Below, one piece after another: positions 45,087 to 57,994 of a stretch of 64,000 nt of DNA; positions within the stretch are counted from its first letter, which is position 1; the number at the start of each line of letters is the position of its first letter. Below the pieces are notes generated by a model. It searched no databases. It was not told the origin of the DNA and saw only the letters and a list, made by a program, of their open reading frames with translations. Both the position numbers and the translations under genes were made by a program. The stretch is from the NCBI GenBank assembly GCA_033439255.1, contig CM065884.1, forward strand, positions 2,852,001 through 2,916,000. Direction: 5' to 3'. The stretch is from Hericium rajendrae (Eukaryota; Basidiomycota; Agaricomycetes; Russulales; Hericiaceae).

Positions 45087-47998
45087 ATGAGTGATCTCCA
45101 GCGTACTTCTACTGGAGCAAGTAGGCCTTCTAAGACTCCACTCTCTGGGACACACTTGACTTCTGCTTCCATGCCCAAACTCTAGAAGTCAGCCAATCGT
45201 GCCCCAGCGGCTGCTCCGTTGTCTTCCTATTCTTCAAATCCTTCGTTGGCGTCCTCACTAAACCCATCCTCTTCTAAGTCGTTTAAGTCCGGCTGAGTCC
45301 AGGATCCTGTCGCATCGAGCTCGGACATGCCAGCTCCTCCTGTGGGTCCTGGCTACAAATTACCCCAAGCTCGTCTTATGGACTACGATCAATTCCCGGA
45401 CGATTTCCTGCAGTCGCTCACTGGTCAAGCCTTTGTCGAGTTAGTTGAGCTGGGAGACGACATGACCCCTTTGCCTTACCACAAAGCTGTCGCCTTAGCT
45501 AATGCTCCCTTTCCTCAAAGCCATGTCATTGTCATACACCAAGAACAAGACAGCAAAGGAGCCTTTTATACACTCGCAGCCAAAACCAAAGCCCTCATTT
45601 GCTGCACCATTGACGAATTCCAGCCCCTTTTAAATGTGTTCCTCACTAGTGACCTGGAGGCCAACACACCAGAAGTGTACGATGTGGACCCCCGGTGGAA
45701 GCTCCTGGGATCCTTTGACAAGACTATGTCTATAAGGATTCTTCAATTTTCATGGGACATCCTGAGGGCTAGGATGGGATGAGCGGTTACCCTCGTTCAC
45801 ACCCACCTCGACACAGACACTGGAACCACGCACTTGTATGATGGCGTCGCCACTCCAACCCGTACCAGCCCTGCACTTTCACAAGTTCTCCTCAAAGTCA
45901 ACTCACCCCGTGCTATCCTCAAGCACCACTTCGACTCCAGCACCATCCGTGATCTTACCCTGCAGCAGAACTTCCGCGACAAACAGGAAGTAGCTCCTAT
46001 ACCCCTCACGGCTATCACGGAGGTCCCTCTCCTACAGCTTCCTGCCATCAAGCCTCTGAAGTCCGCTAAAGGCTTTGTCAAGTTCAAAACTCAAGGCAAA
46101 AAGCCCATGGTTGTACAAGATCCGGAGGAGACCCCTGGTCTCTTTGAATCAGCCCCAGTGCCAGCCCACCAGCTCAGAAAACCTCGCCACTCAACCTTCT
46201 CTATAGCGGGCTTCGACAATCCTGCTGTCCTCAAACAACAGCTTCCTAGAGTCCCTGAAGACCAGGATGGATATACCCCATCACCTGCAGAATGCTGCCG
46301 ATCTTCCATGTTCACTGCTGCCTTCATCACTCCTCAACCTGGCACGAGCAAGACGTTCAAGAGAGATCCTCCTCCCCACATGGATCCCGAGAACATTCAG
46401 CAAAACATACAAGCCAGCGCCAACTCATCTCGCACTGCACAACCCCAAGCTATGGGTGGAGGCAGGGACGGGGGTGGAGGTGATGATGATAGCAATGGCA
46501 GTAACGGCTCTTCCGACCATGGAAGGAACCACAGCGGGGGCAACGGCAATGGCAGGGGAAACAACCCTGGTCGCAGTCAAGGAGGAAACCCAGGCACGGG
46601 TGCTCCCAATCCCCCTCAGAATGCTAACCAAGCTCCGGGCTATGCTAAGGGGAGAGGTGCAGGAGGCAGAGGAGGCAGCAACAGAGGAGGAGGAGGAGGC
46701 AATGGCCCTCACCCAGGTGGTAACATTGGGAATGGCAACCTTCCTAACCAACCTCCTGCAAGAAATAACGAACCTCGCCTCAAGCTAGAAATCAAGAGAG
46801 ATGATCTACTGTCTTGGGACAGAGATAAGAGGACTGCTATGAATTTCTTCTTCAAGGTGCTCAATATATCCCACACGGGAGATCGACTCCCTCTAGAGAT
46901 CCCCAAGATCCTCCCCCTCAATTTCAAAGAAGGCTCGTTCATCGCTGGATGGTAGCTGTTGCTTCCGGACAACCAACGCGATTATATGTCCCTGCACCTT
47001 GACAACTTCCTGGAGGTCATACGAGACAGCTACTTAGGTCCCGAATGGTCTTTCTGCCAGCGCAACATCTACGATGCTATGTTCTTCTGTCAAATCGGGC
47101 ATCAAAAAGAGAAACCCATCGACTTCATCCAGCGTAAGGCTACCTATGCGGGATGCTGGGTTTGAGTGATAACGGAGGCCCTCTAGAAGTGCGCATTATC
47201 ATCAGCACCTTCTCCATATACTGGACCACCATCATTAACGAACGCGACATCCCCGACTTCGCGGTCCTCTGGCTTAGGGTAATGGAGCAAGAAAAGGAAC
47301 TCATCCACACCTGGGAGCAGAATCAACTACACGAGAAATCTGACTTGCAAGCCAGACCATACTACAGGGCTAGATGTAGTGCGTACGTCACGAAAGAACA
47401 TGATGTCGAAGCTGATCCTGACCCAGGCAATATCTCAGACCCAATACTCGCTTCAGCATATGCGGCGGTCCAGCAGAAGACCAGAACACGCCCTCCGCCT
47501 AAGGATGGCTATTGCTTCCCTAAGGAAGATAATACAGTCTCCAAAGTTAGATTGCCTCCCTCACTCTGCCAGGTATGTGGCAGCAGCAATCACTGGGATA
47601 AGGAGTGCCCTAGGTATCAGGAATGGGCTAAGATCAAGGAGGTAAGAAAAGCGGAGTGGACTGCATATGGTAGAGACTTGCAGGAGGAGGTTGAGTACGA
47701 ATCGCTGTACAAAGCTCTCCTAATTGAAAAGGCTCTTGAACACTATGACCCATTGATGCTGCCCGCGAATGAGTATATGCAGCAAAGGCAAGTGTTCCTT
47801 TCTAGTATTAAGGAAGAAATTTGGAAAGGGAAGATTGGGTACTATCCTCCCTCCGAAAGCAAGTCAGAGACTCCCGTGAATTCCAAAGACCATCCAGACC
47901 CTAAACCTATGTATTCTGAGCCTGTCTATGAGATTCCCCTTAGTAAGACCGCTAAACTGGGCCTCGCTTCCAAAGGCACTTCCGTGCTCGCCATCTGA
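45087..47998 (+). pseudogene. Decayed Gypsy Gag
   Basis: From ATG 45087 one frame runs to 47165 through several stops (including the TGA at 45780 and TAG at 46953), then shifts by -1 at about 47155 and continues to 47998. The text contains a Gly/Asn-rich stretch (about 46440-46740), a capsid-like block (YLGPEWSFCQRNIYDAMFF) and a zinc knuckle CQVCGSSNHWDKEC near 47570. A different lineage from the young chromovirus. Confidence 0.7.
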
Positions 47999-48432
47999 GG
48001 CCATATAGGAGCGCGACACACACCTCTAGCAGACGTTTGACTCGACTCCTGCGCTGACGTTACGTTACTCTCTTCTGAATTCTACCACTCCCTCTCTCAT
48101 CTGCCCAGGCTATGCCAAGGGCTCAAGTTGTACCTGTCCCAGCTCACTGTCCAAGGGACCACCATAGCAGAGGGGTATGTTAAACTCCCCATATTCTTTC
48201 CTTCTCCAGACGGCCCCCTTCTCAAGATCATGGTTGAAGCCTACATTGTACCAGGAATGACCATTCCTATCTTGATGGGTGAAGACTTTCAGCAAATCTA
48301 CGAAATGAACGTCTTCAGAAATGTCGACACAGGCACGACTGTGTCATTTCGTAACTGCCCCTTCGACCTCAAGGCTGAGGCAGTCACCCCATACAACGTG
48401 CCCCAAGTCTACAAGAGCACATTCAGCCTCCA

Positions 48433-49238
48433 CATCAGCATCAGGAAGGTTGACAACTTTCTGATTGACCTGACAATTTCTAACCCTACTGACAGCTCCT
48501 GATTGACCTGATCCACCTGAAAGCAATCTTAACAGGCAAATATCTGATCAAACTTTTACATTTAAGTAAAGACATTTATTGTCAGATATATAAGTTTGTA
48601 ATCTCTAACTAATAGATATAACAAAATCTCTGATATCTGAAATTTTCTAAATCTGAGAGTGTCTGATCTGAGATTTTTTTCAAATCTGGAGGTCAAATAT
48701 CTAAAAATTATCTGCAACTGTCTGAGAGCATCTGATGGTGTCTGACACTGTCTGATCCATCTGACTGATATTTGACCTCCAGATTTGAAATCAGACACTC
48801 TCAGATTTTCAAAAATTTCAGATATCAAAGATTTTGATATATCTATTAGTTAGAGATTAAAAACTTATATATCTGACAATAAATGTCTTTTCTTGAATGT
48901 AAAAGTCTGATCAGATATTTGCTTCCCAAGATTGCTTTCAGGTGGATCAGGTCAATCAGAAGCTGTCAGTAGGGTTAGAAATTGTCAGGTCAATCAGAAA
49001 GTTGTCAACCTTCCTGATGAGTAAACTTGACCATTTTTCTAAATGGCTGAAAGTGGTCTGAATGGATCTGAATGGGTCTGACTGTCTGAATATGGTCTGA
49101 TTTGTTAGAATTCAGATGGATTCAGATTTAAAATCAGACCATTCAGATTATTTTTTAGATTTCAGATGAAGTTCAAACTCATTCAGACCCATTCAGACCA
49201 CTTTCAGTCATTCAGAAAAATGGTCAAGTTTACTGATG
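48433..49238. mobile_element. Foldback element FB2, interrupted by FB1
   Basis: Termini CATCAG (48433-48438) + TAAACTT (from 49022) on the left and AAGTTTACTGATG (to 49238) on the right; flanking CA at 48431-48432 and 49239-49240. Arms hold GACCATTTTTCT and CCACTTTCAG repeats. FB1 sits inside the left terminus. Confidence 0.7.
48439..49019. mobile_element. Foldback element FB1, copy 2 (581 bp)
   Basis: CATCAGGAAGGTTGAC...GTCAACCTTCCTGATG ends, AG duplicated on both sides (48437-48438 and 49020-49021). Same sequence as 16494-17368 but lacking the middle. Inserted within FB2. Confidence 0.8.
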
Positions 49239-50939
49239 CAGAGTTACATTCACGTTGAGGAACACAGGCATCACAAAAACAAGAGATGAAGGATGCAATC
49301 AAGGCAAAGGCAGCTAGAAAGAGAAATCTGGGCTGCACATGACTATCACATCCTCCCAGGCACTGTTAAGAACATTGAAGTCCTCGGACAATTCACGGAC
49401 GACCGAGAGTGGCTAGTACAGTGATCCCTCCTGGCATCAGGGAGAGATGATTTCTTCATCACCCCCAATACCTTGTTCTCTGCTAAGAACCCAATGCTGC
49501 TAGTCACAAATCACTCCTCCAGGCCCTGCTTCATTCGCAAAGGAGATATCATTGGCACAATAGTAGATCCCACTACCTTCTTCGACGCGCCTGACAGCTT
49601 ACAAGAACTAGAGAACATGATACGAAAGGCTGCTCAAATTTTGCAGCTAATCAAGAACCTCGCTGAAGAAGAACAAGGCGAACCCGCTCATCCCACTCCT
49701 GAACAGGATAGCCTTCAGGATGAGACCGCGGGGGGTACTTCTGAACCAGACCCTAGTGACTTGAACAATGGCAATGACGGCCCTCCTCCCTCAGCTCAGC
49801 CTTCTCCTACAGGCCCTAAGATGGCCAAACTTCCTGACCCAATGTTTTACCCATCAGACAAGCTGAGGGACCTCTTAGATGTGGGACAGCTACCCGACCA
49901 CCTGCAAGAAAAAGCTTGGGCCATGCTAGAATCGTGAGTCAAGGCTTTTGGCTTCGACGGACGGCTTGGCCATCATCCAGCCAGAGCCCGCATCTGCACC
50001 GACGAGGATCACACACCCATATCGGTGCCAATGTATGGCTCTTCACCCTGCAAGCGGGAAGTCATTGAGGAACAAGTTCGCCAATGGTTTGAGCAAGACG
50101 TCATCGAACCGTCTAAGAGTCCCTGGAGCACCCCTGTCGTCATAGCCTATCATAACGGCAAAGTCAGATTCTGCGTGGATTACCAGAAGCTTAACGCTAT
50201 CACCATCGCTGACGAGTTTCCCATCCCTCGTCAATCAGAAATCCTCAGATCTCTAGCCGGAGCCCAGGTTTTCTCCTCCCTTGACGCTCTATCCAGTTTC
50301 ACCCAATTAGAAATGGACCCTGCCGACATGGAAAAGACAGCCTTCTGGACACACCTAGGTCATTTCCAGTTCAAGTGCATGCCCTTCGGTCTACAAAATG
50401 GACCGGCCATATTCCAGTGCGTCATGCAGTCGGTGTTAGCACCCTATCTGTGGCTATTTTGTCTAGTTTACATCGATGATATTGTCGTATTCTCCAAATC
50501 TCCAGAGGAACACATTGACACCTCAACACAGTGCTCAAAGCCATTGAGGATGCCGGAATCATGCTCTTGCCATCGAAGTGTCACTTGTTCTACTCCTCTA
50601 TCATCCTCCTTGGCCACAAAGTATCACAGCTTGGCTTATCTATGCACCAAGCCAAGGTCGAAACCATTGCTAAACTGGACACCCTGACTTTCACAACCCA
50701 CCTCCAGTCTTTTCTAGGAATGGCAGTTTACTTCTCTGCCTTCATCCCATATTATGCCAACAGGGCTCGGCCCTTGTTCGAGCTGATGCGAAAAGGCCGG
50801 ACCTGGAACTGGGAAGCTGAACATCAAGCTGTGTTTGAAGACATCCGCAACACCCTTCAACAGGCACCAGTCCTAGGCCATCTCATTCAAGGCCGCCCAT
50901 ACTATCTGTATATGGATGCCTCGTCAGTGGCCTTAGGTA

Positions 50940-52489
50940 GGGATCGACACGAGTGCAAGTCACCCGTGGGTCGATGCGGGTAAACCCGTGAAATTGATCC
51001 GCGAGTATTCGACTCACAGATCTGGATCACCTGGTGGCTGAAACTCGTGCGGATCCAGGTCAAGACCTTGCAAAACTTCATCGACCCGTGAGTTACCCGG
51101 ACTGACCTGCACTTTCAGAATTGACGGGCTGGGCAAGTAGAGTGGTACGTTCCTACTCGCTGTCTTATCAATAATGCTGTACTGATTATATCTTCATCAT
51201 TGTCGATGACCATAGATTTGCTATCAGCGTCAACGCGCGGCAACGATGATACTTAACTCTTCCCATTCGCAACTCCTCGTCACCCTTTCCTCCTCTTTGA
51301 CTTATTCGTACTTGATGGCCAGGAGGGTTCTTAGTGACGAGAGGCTGCTAGGTAAGCAAAACAACAGTTTGTCGTACTCTTTGTAGTATGTACTTACCAA
51401 CGAGAGTATCGCTTGAATTCGGGCGATATTCTCGGTTTTTTTTTCTTCATGTGCTGTGCTTCTGACAATTCCGCCAAGTGTGCCCCATCGCCGCCACTCT
51501 TTCCATGGCCACCACATCTCCAGCGTGCCACACGATGGCATGCACAACCCCGCCATTCTTTTCTGACTGCCACCGCCCCTCTCCCATCGCCGCCATGCTG
51601 CCACGTCGCCACCATGTCATGTCACGGCGTGCACGAACCCGCACAATCCCCATTCATCGTGCAGGCCTGCGCGCACCTCTGTTTCCTCTGCGAGGCCTCG
51701 ATAGCACACGAACTGCATCGCTACCATGTCATCAGCATGCCATGTGATGCCGCGCAAGATCCTGCACAACCCCAACACCCCGCGCAGGGCTTCAACAGTC
51801 TGCGTGTGCCCTTGCCTGTCCAACTGTGACCTCGACGATATGCACGCTACACCCTACACTTCCATATCCTCAATGTCAACACAGCCACTGACCTCAATGT
51901 GCTGCGCGCCACCCTTCTCCCATAGCTGCCACATTGCCAGCATGGCACGTGATGGTGTGCACGACTCCGCATGACCCCCTATCTCATGCAAGGCTTCAAC
52001 AGCTTGTGCGTGCCTCTGCCTTGAAGGGTGACCAGTGCATTTGCATGCTTTCCCTATTCCAAGTGTAACTGTAAGTGTGACTCATTCTTTTGGGTCCATA
52101 TCTCCTTCCCGCACTCGCTATGTCGAGATACGGCTGTCTTGTTCCTAACGTAGGCCTGCAGTTCTGTTGTCACGCTGTTAGCTCGACCTCAAGATGCTGT
52201 TTCGAGATGAAGATGGGTATATTAGTGATTCTTTTTGTACAACATAGCACTCGATATGTATAAACACACACTACATTAATCAAAATTGTAATTGTTTATC
52301 GAGTGACAAAGGAAGCATGAACTTTGAAGTACTGACCCACGGGTGACCTGCCACCGCACGAGTACCTGACCCACGACTCCGGATCACCTGGTGGCGTAAA
52401 CCCGTCTGAATCCAGGTCTGACCTCTGGCCAGGCCAATGACCTGCAGGTTCGGATCCGAGTCACCCGCGAGTGCACTCGTGTCGAACCC
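50940..52489 (+). mobile_element. TIR element G (1.55 kb) with a family-like core
   Basis: Terminal inverted repeat GGG(A/T)TCGACACGAGTGCA at 50940-50957 and 52472-52489, flanked by TA on each side (50938-50939 and 52490-52491). The interior holds GAGGCTGCTAG|GTAAGC (donor 51352), a hairpin (51401-51434) and a GC block (51470-52030) as in copies A-F, although the termini are unrelated. No transposase is seen. Tc1/mariner-like TA targeting is an inference. Confidence 0.6.
51352..51434 (+). other. Splice donor and structured hairpin, element G
   Basis: Donor at 51352; arms CGAGAGTATCGCTT (51401-51414) and GGGCGATATTCTCG (51421-51434). All three non-Watson-Crick positions are G-U or U-G on the plus strand. 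Confidence 0.6.
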
Positions 52490-52491
52490 TA

Positions 52492-52791
52492 GTGCGCACG
52501 GGCCAGTGTGTCCAGTGCACACTTGTGGGTGTGCAACATCCCCGGGCATAGCCCAAGGTCACCGCCTGTCTCTCAGCACACACGTGACAAATGCAGTGTC
52601 CACGCGTCCCCCAGCACTCGCGCTCCATGCCCAGCACCCACGCATGATGCACCAACAATGGTGCACGAACCCAGTGGCATCGCACCAGCACCCGCACTCG
52701 TGCCTCGTGCCAGCGCAGCAGCGACGATGTCGACGGCATGTGCGAAGAGTGCGTGCAGCCCGTGTGTAGCATGCACGTAGCTGCAGAGCAG
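52492..52791. repeat. GC-rich block between elements G and E
   Basis: Short GC-rich stretch with many GTGCA/TGCAC words, like the GC arms of the family. Probably a remnant of another copy into which E inserted. No gene was seen. Confidence 0.35.
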
Positions 52792-53388
52792 CATCAGGGA
52801 AATGAACAGGTCCTATATAGCTCTATAAGTCCTACATAGATTTCCTAGGGCCATAGCAACGTCAAGTTCTACATAGCCCATATAGCTGTAGTGAGATGCT
52901 ATGTAGTGCTATGTAGCTTGGGTGGGTTGCTATTAGCTCTATGATAGCTATGATAGCTTTCTAATTAGCTATCATAGAAGATTTAACTATAGAATCTATG
53001 AATGATATCTTACTGATACAAGCTATATTCAAGATACACATCTATGAACTCTACTATAGCTATCTCAATAACCTTTATTATATAGCTTTCAAAGACTTTA
53101 TAAAAGTTTACAAATTTATATGCAATTTAGATCCTCATCAAACATAGACCACACAATTAGAATAAGAACAGCAAGAGAATAAATTCAACTATCTAATACA
53201 TGAATTCAGTTTACATAAACTAAATAAACATGAAGATGCAAAGAATCTAACACAACATAATAGTTAGTAGATGAATTACAAGAGACTATGTAGAAGACTT
53301 ACAAACATTACAAATAACAAAAAGTCGAAAACCTAAGAGGTAACAAATATTAGTTAACAACATAACATGAAAGACAACAAGGACTTAC

Positions 53389-53411
53389 CAGAACTATAGA
53401 AAAGCGAAAAT
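53389..53411 (-). other. Microexon-like unit in copy E
   Basis: On the minus strand, CATAG, then 23 nt starting ATTTTCGCTTTT, then GTAAGT. A longer unit of the same kind (about 30 nt) lies nearby, ending in GTAAGTC near 53300. Confidence 0.45.
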
Positions 53412-54059
53412 CTATGAAGATAAGATTAAGACATTAGTGTAAGAACATAACAATAACTAGAAAAGACTCACCAACAGTCAGAAGTTAAGAATGGAAGGAT
53501 AGAGTACGAAGAACGAAGGAGCAAAGAATGAAGGAGCAAAGAGCGAAGAGCGAAGAGCGAAGAGCGAAGAGCGAAGGGCACGCGGAGAAAGATAGCGACG
53601 AAAGAGAGATGGTGGTGGTTGAAGAACAAGAGACGACGCACGTCGTGTGAGCCTTAAATAAGAATGCCAGCGGAGCCGCAATTGTGTCCGGGCCGGGCAC
53701 TGCCGGGCGCCATGACAGAGGCTAGCTGGCAGACTTCATTATATCGTCTTTGCTGCCCGGTAGTATATAGTACAATAGCTAGAAGTGATGCTCATACAAT
53801 CCCGTCTTCTGATCAATCTACATGTATCTCTTTTTTCCGTTGAATTGTACGATTTTATTTTATTTGTTGTGCCTTCATCAATGTTAACTTCGCGCGCTCG
53901 GTGGCTGGAGCAGCGAAGTCGCGTCGCTCGTCTTATCTTTGCTCTCACTCACTCGCTAGCTACTCCCTCCTCTTCGGTTTCCTCACCCCAGCATCGCCTT
54001 TCATCGTTTCTCATCAACTTGAAGGCTGGAGGTATCTGGTGGGGGCTCAAGGGCACAAG

Positions 54060-54136
54060 GTAAGTAAAAAATAGCTCTATTTCGCATTTAATGTACTAAT
54101 CTCGAGAGTACCACTCGTCGACGAGTGGTACTCTTG
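54060..54136 (+). other. Splice donor and structured hairpin, copy E
   Basis: AAG|GTAAGTAAAAAA at 54060, TACTAAT word, then arms CGAGAGTACCACTCG (54103-54117) and CGAGTGGTACTCTTG (54122-54136). Fully paired, with one G-U on the plus strand. Different stem sequence from the other copies. Confidence 0.7.
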
Positions 54137-54540
54137 GTTTCTCTGTTGCCCTCGACTCCACAAGACTCCCTTCCCCTCCGACCTTCCACCGCCCCACTCG
54201 TGCACCGTCCATGCCCACATTTCCGCGTCACTCGCGTGCCGACCACCCACCGACTCTGATGCCCTCGCCTGCCCGTGCGCACGGTCTACACGACTGCGCC
54301 AGCGCACACACGTACATACGGGCCTCGCGAACACCGTCAGCTGCGCACACAAGCCCGCACACACAAGGCTACGCATGCAACCCCGTACACACGCCCGTCA
54401 GGGCATGGGCCCGGACGTCGCGTCACACCACACGCCCGTGGGTCGTACGCCTTGCGTCCGACTCCCGACTCATGCCGCTTCAACAGCGCGCACGTTTCCT
54501 CCGCCTCATCCCATCGCGAACACGGAGGATAAGGCAAACT

Positions 54541-54568
54541 GAGCGTCGTTGCTATGGCAACGAGGCTC
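54541..54568. promoter_or_regulatory. X-box-like palindrome, copy E
   Basis: GTTGCTATGGCAAC at 54548-54561 with partly symmetric flanks GAGCGTC/GAGGCTC. Confidence 0.5.
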
Positions 54569-55751
54569 ATCCTTCACGGTGCGTGTCCCTCGCCTCTCCA
54601 TCATCGTGCTCACGGCCGCCATCGGCCCCGCCAATGCACGCACCCACTCACACGGCCCCAGCGAACCAGCCGCTTGCCATCACCGGCCCCACCGTCCAGC
54701 AGACCGCCGAATCGGCCCGCACACAGGTCGAGCAACCCGTGTGCAGCCAGTCACCACGCAGCAACCCCAGCGCGGCCCCAGTGTCTCACCGATGGCCTCC
54801 GTGCCTCCCATGCGACTCGCCGCACCTCGCACACGACCTCCACGCCTCCTGCAATGACATCCGCGTCTCCTACATGGCTGCGGCACCTCGTGCATGACTC
54901 AACGACCCCGCGCAACGACCGCAGGACTCGTGGAGTGCCCGCCCGGCCGCGTACCGAGCCCGCCCGGCCGCGTACCGAGCCCGCGCACGCGTGTGCGCAA
55001 ACGTTTCAACATGCGGGCGCACGGTTTCACACCGCTGAGCCAGGTATGGCCCCCCTGTCCCCATGCCTGCCCAGCACACGCATGTGCATGACCATGCACG
55101 CCTGCCCACGCGCACTGCCAGCGCATGGCTTAGAGAGCGTGCACGCGCCCGTGGACGGCCCCGTCTGCGTGTGCATGCCCTCCCATGCATCGCGCATGGC
55201 CCGCGCGTTACGCGCACAGCCCCGCCGTCTTGCGTGTGATTTCGCATGCCGCCCCGACACCGCGCATCCCTGCGACAGCACGTTCGGCACCACGTCATCG
55301 GCGTATCCCGCGTTTGTGCTGTACATTTCGACACTATGCCGCACATGCGGCGCTATGCCTTGTGCACTATCGCATGCCCATAGTATCACTGTAGTTATTA
55401 ATTAATGTAGCTACGTTGACAATGTCAACAAATGTCAGCAAATTTGCCCCAATAATCATACTTAATGTACTCTAACATGGAATATACTAGATTTGACCTT
55501 ACTGTCTCTAGTGTCTACCTGAGTAGCCACAGGGCATATAGCTTCCATAGCATGCATATGGGATTATATAGTGACCATAGCTATCCCTCACAACTACATA
55601 GTGCTATATACCTTGTAACTACTGCTATGGAGACTATGATAGCCATCATAGCTCTATATAGATGAGAAGGGGGCTATATAGGCCATATAGTGCTATCATA
55701 GACCATATAACTTGATACTAGGCTATGTAGAATTCCCATTTCCCTGATGAG

Positions 55752-56197
55752 GAGGGACGGACGGGTACGGCAGTGGCGCAGGCAGGGAGCAGCAAGCCAT
55801 GCAGGTGGGGGGGGCAGCACGGGTGGCATGAGCAGGAAGCGGACGGCGATGAGCGTAAGCGAGTAGTAGTGACAAATGCCGAGATCCTTAAGATCTTGGC
55901 CGATTTGCTCAGAATATAATACGTTTTCGTGCCACCGGTGGCACGGTGATCTATTGATCAAACATGCACAGCTAATGGCTGCCGAAATTAAGCTAATAAT
56001 AGGTTATTGAACTAGAGCATACATTAATTGCTTACTAGCTAATAAAGATATTGATAGCCATTTCTAATCAAGCTATTAGTTTGGAGCTTAATTAAAGGGG
56101 GTATAGTAGTACTTCAATTCACATGTCTAATAGTTAATCTGATAACCACACTTGGCCTATTGTAATAGTAGTTTACTTAGGATATGGATTACTATGG
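55752..56197. other. Gap between copy E and the chromovirus fragment
   Basis: A GC-rich start (to about 55860), then AT-rich sequence with TAGCTAATAA-like words. No gene was seen. Confidence 0.35.
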
Positions 56198-57413
56198 CTT
56201 GGGGGAACCATCTCAGCAAAGGACTTCTCTGCAACATGAGTGGCCACATGCTCAGCCAGTTTCTGAGCATTGGTGAAAGAGCAACGGATACAGATGGTGT
56301 GTTGGTAGTCGGGGTCATCGTCCAGTAGGGGTGGTGTGTCCCAGTCAGGGAGAACACCAGCTAGGCGAAGGCCCTCTTCAACCCAGTCGTCATTGACGTT
56401 AGGTCATGGGTCATTGTCCTCAGTGAATAGACATGCAGGGACTTTGGACAGGTGGATGCAGCAAAGGTGGACACCTTGGACTCGGCGAGCAGGGATCACG
56501 TATTTGGGAAGTGGAGCAGCGACAAATGGCAGGGGTAGTGGGAGCAATGGAGGAGGGCAAGGTGGGGGGAGCAGTACAGCAGCAGCACTGAGGACTGGTG
56601 GATGAGGGGCTGACTGGTGGCATTCAGTGCGAGTGGACAGATTCTTGACTGGGGGTTTATTCAGAGTGCAAGAGGGAGGGCAACGAGTCATGTCGACACA
56701 ACGAGAGACCCAATCAATTTCAGGGTTGTGCTCCTGTAACCAATTGGTCCCAAGGATAATGTCGTAGTCACCAATGTCAACGAGATAGAACTCAGCTGTC
56801 TCCTCATGGAAGGACGTCAAGTCCTTGGCATAAATGCAGATGTTCTGGTTGACTGAATAGCGAACCCAGCCCATGATGTTTTCGGAGTTGTCCACATTGC
56901 GAACGGGAAAGGGTTTGGAGAGTTTCTTGAGGGGGAACTGGTGTTTCTTGGCAAACTCGGGGTGCATAATGATGCCTTCTGCACCACTATCGAGAAGTGC
57001 CTCAGCATCGATTTGTTTCTTGATCGGGGCAGTGATAATCTTGGCCTGGAGTGTAATGGATGGTGTCTGATGGTTGGGTGTGATAGCGGACATGTGCAAA
57101 GACGATGGGTACGATTGCTCACAGGGGTCAGATAGTACAGAGAAGCAATTCAATGGATCAAAGAAATGTTTCTTGCCACCCACGGACAACGTGACTGGGG
57201 GGCACTTTAAAAACCCTCAACCATATCCTTTAATGCAGCCTTCGCCTCTTCCCTCTCTTCCTCACTCAAGTCCTTTAACTGCAACAATAAGTCGGCAATA
57301 GACCTGTTGATAGTGGGGACAGCGAGGGCGGCGGCTGCATCTTCTGGAGCTACTCCCGGGGCAGAGCCGGTTTCTAGTGCTCGGACACGAGGGATTGGGG
57401 TGCAGGGATTGGA
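56198..57413 (-). pseudogene. Reverse fragment of the chromovirus (Gag end to Pol linker)
   Basis: Near-identical reverse copy of about 20150-21315 of the young element: the Gag C-terminus, the frameshift heptamer GGGTTTT (57216-57210), the protease ALLDSGAEG and the Pro-rich linker. It is cut at 57413 by copy F and ends bluntly near 56198. Differences are mostly C-to-T/G-to-A. Confidence 0.85.
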
Positions 57414-57994
57414 GCATCTGGTAAATCTGTCAGAGCTATATATGACTATATTGGCTACATAGCTCTAATAGCTTGATAGCTGTCTCCTTTTCTTCATAGC
57501 TCTATATAGCTTGAAGGTCACCTATATAGAGCTATAGAGCCAGATAGGACAGCTATAGAGTGCTATCATAGCTATCATAGCTATCTTACTATGAGGTATA
57601 GGTACCATAGTATAAAACAGCTATAAGAGCTATGCTAACTATATATTGTATATATGCTATTCATGTTATAGACTATATGTATACTATTCATATTATGTAT
57701 AATTATCAAGGCTATGTTAGCTTTTTATACTATATTTCATCTATCTGAACAAATTTAAAATTTCATAAACAATTTAAGCCTCACATTATAGCTTTATAGA
57801 TATATTATAAATAAAGCAATTGAATATCAATTTTATTAAGCATTATCATATTACATGTAATCTTACACTAATATTGATAGATTAAAGTATACATATTATA
57901 TATTATAAAATAATACTACAACTCTATAACACTATACAAAGAATGAAAGACATTAGTACAAAAATATGATTAGAGGTAAGACACAAATGTTTAT

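Larger units (their letters stand above)
48128..50937 (+). pseudogene. Decayed Gypsy Pol fragment (protease to RNase H)
   Basis: Protease-like text at 48128-48430 (VPGMTIPILMGEDF), then two nested foldback elements, then a linker frame (49473-49937), reverse transcriptase (50025-50520) with VDYQKLNAI, MPFGLQNGPAIFQ and YIDDIVVF, a frame change near 50520, the thumb/connection region (FLGMAVYFSAFIPYYANRARPLF) and the start of RNase H (LYMDASSVALG). The sequence stops at 50937 at element G; integrase and the 3' LTR are absent. Confidence 0.8.
52792..55749 (+). mobile_element. Large non-coding TIR element, copy E (2.96 kb)
   Basis: 13-bp terminal inverted repeat CATCAGGGAAATG at both ends, flanked by AG (52790-52791 and 55750-55751). 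AT arm with a microexon-like unit (53389-53411); core with CCTTAAATAAG (about 53650) and CGGTGGCTGGAGCA (about 53900); donor 54060; hairpin 54103-54136; X-box 54548-54561; GC arm to about 55370; ATAGCT-rich right end. Same order as copy B. No transposase. Confidence 0.75.

Noticed and set aside
54211-55405. Open frames of 228 and 283 codons in copy E
   Set aside because: Same composition effect as in the other GC arms; frames on opposite strands overlap fully.
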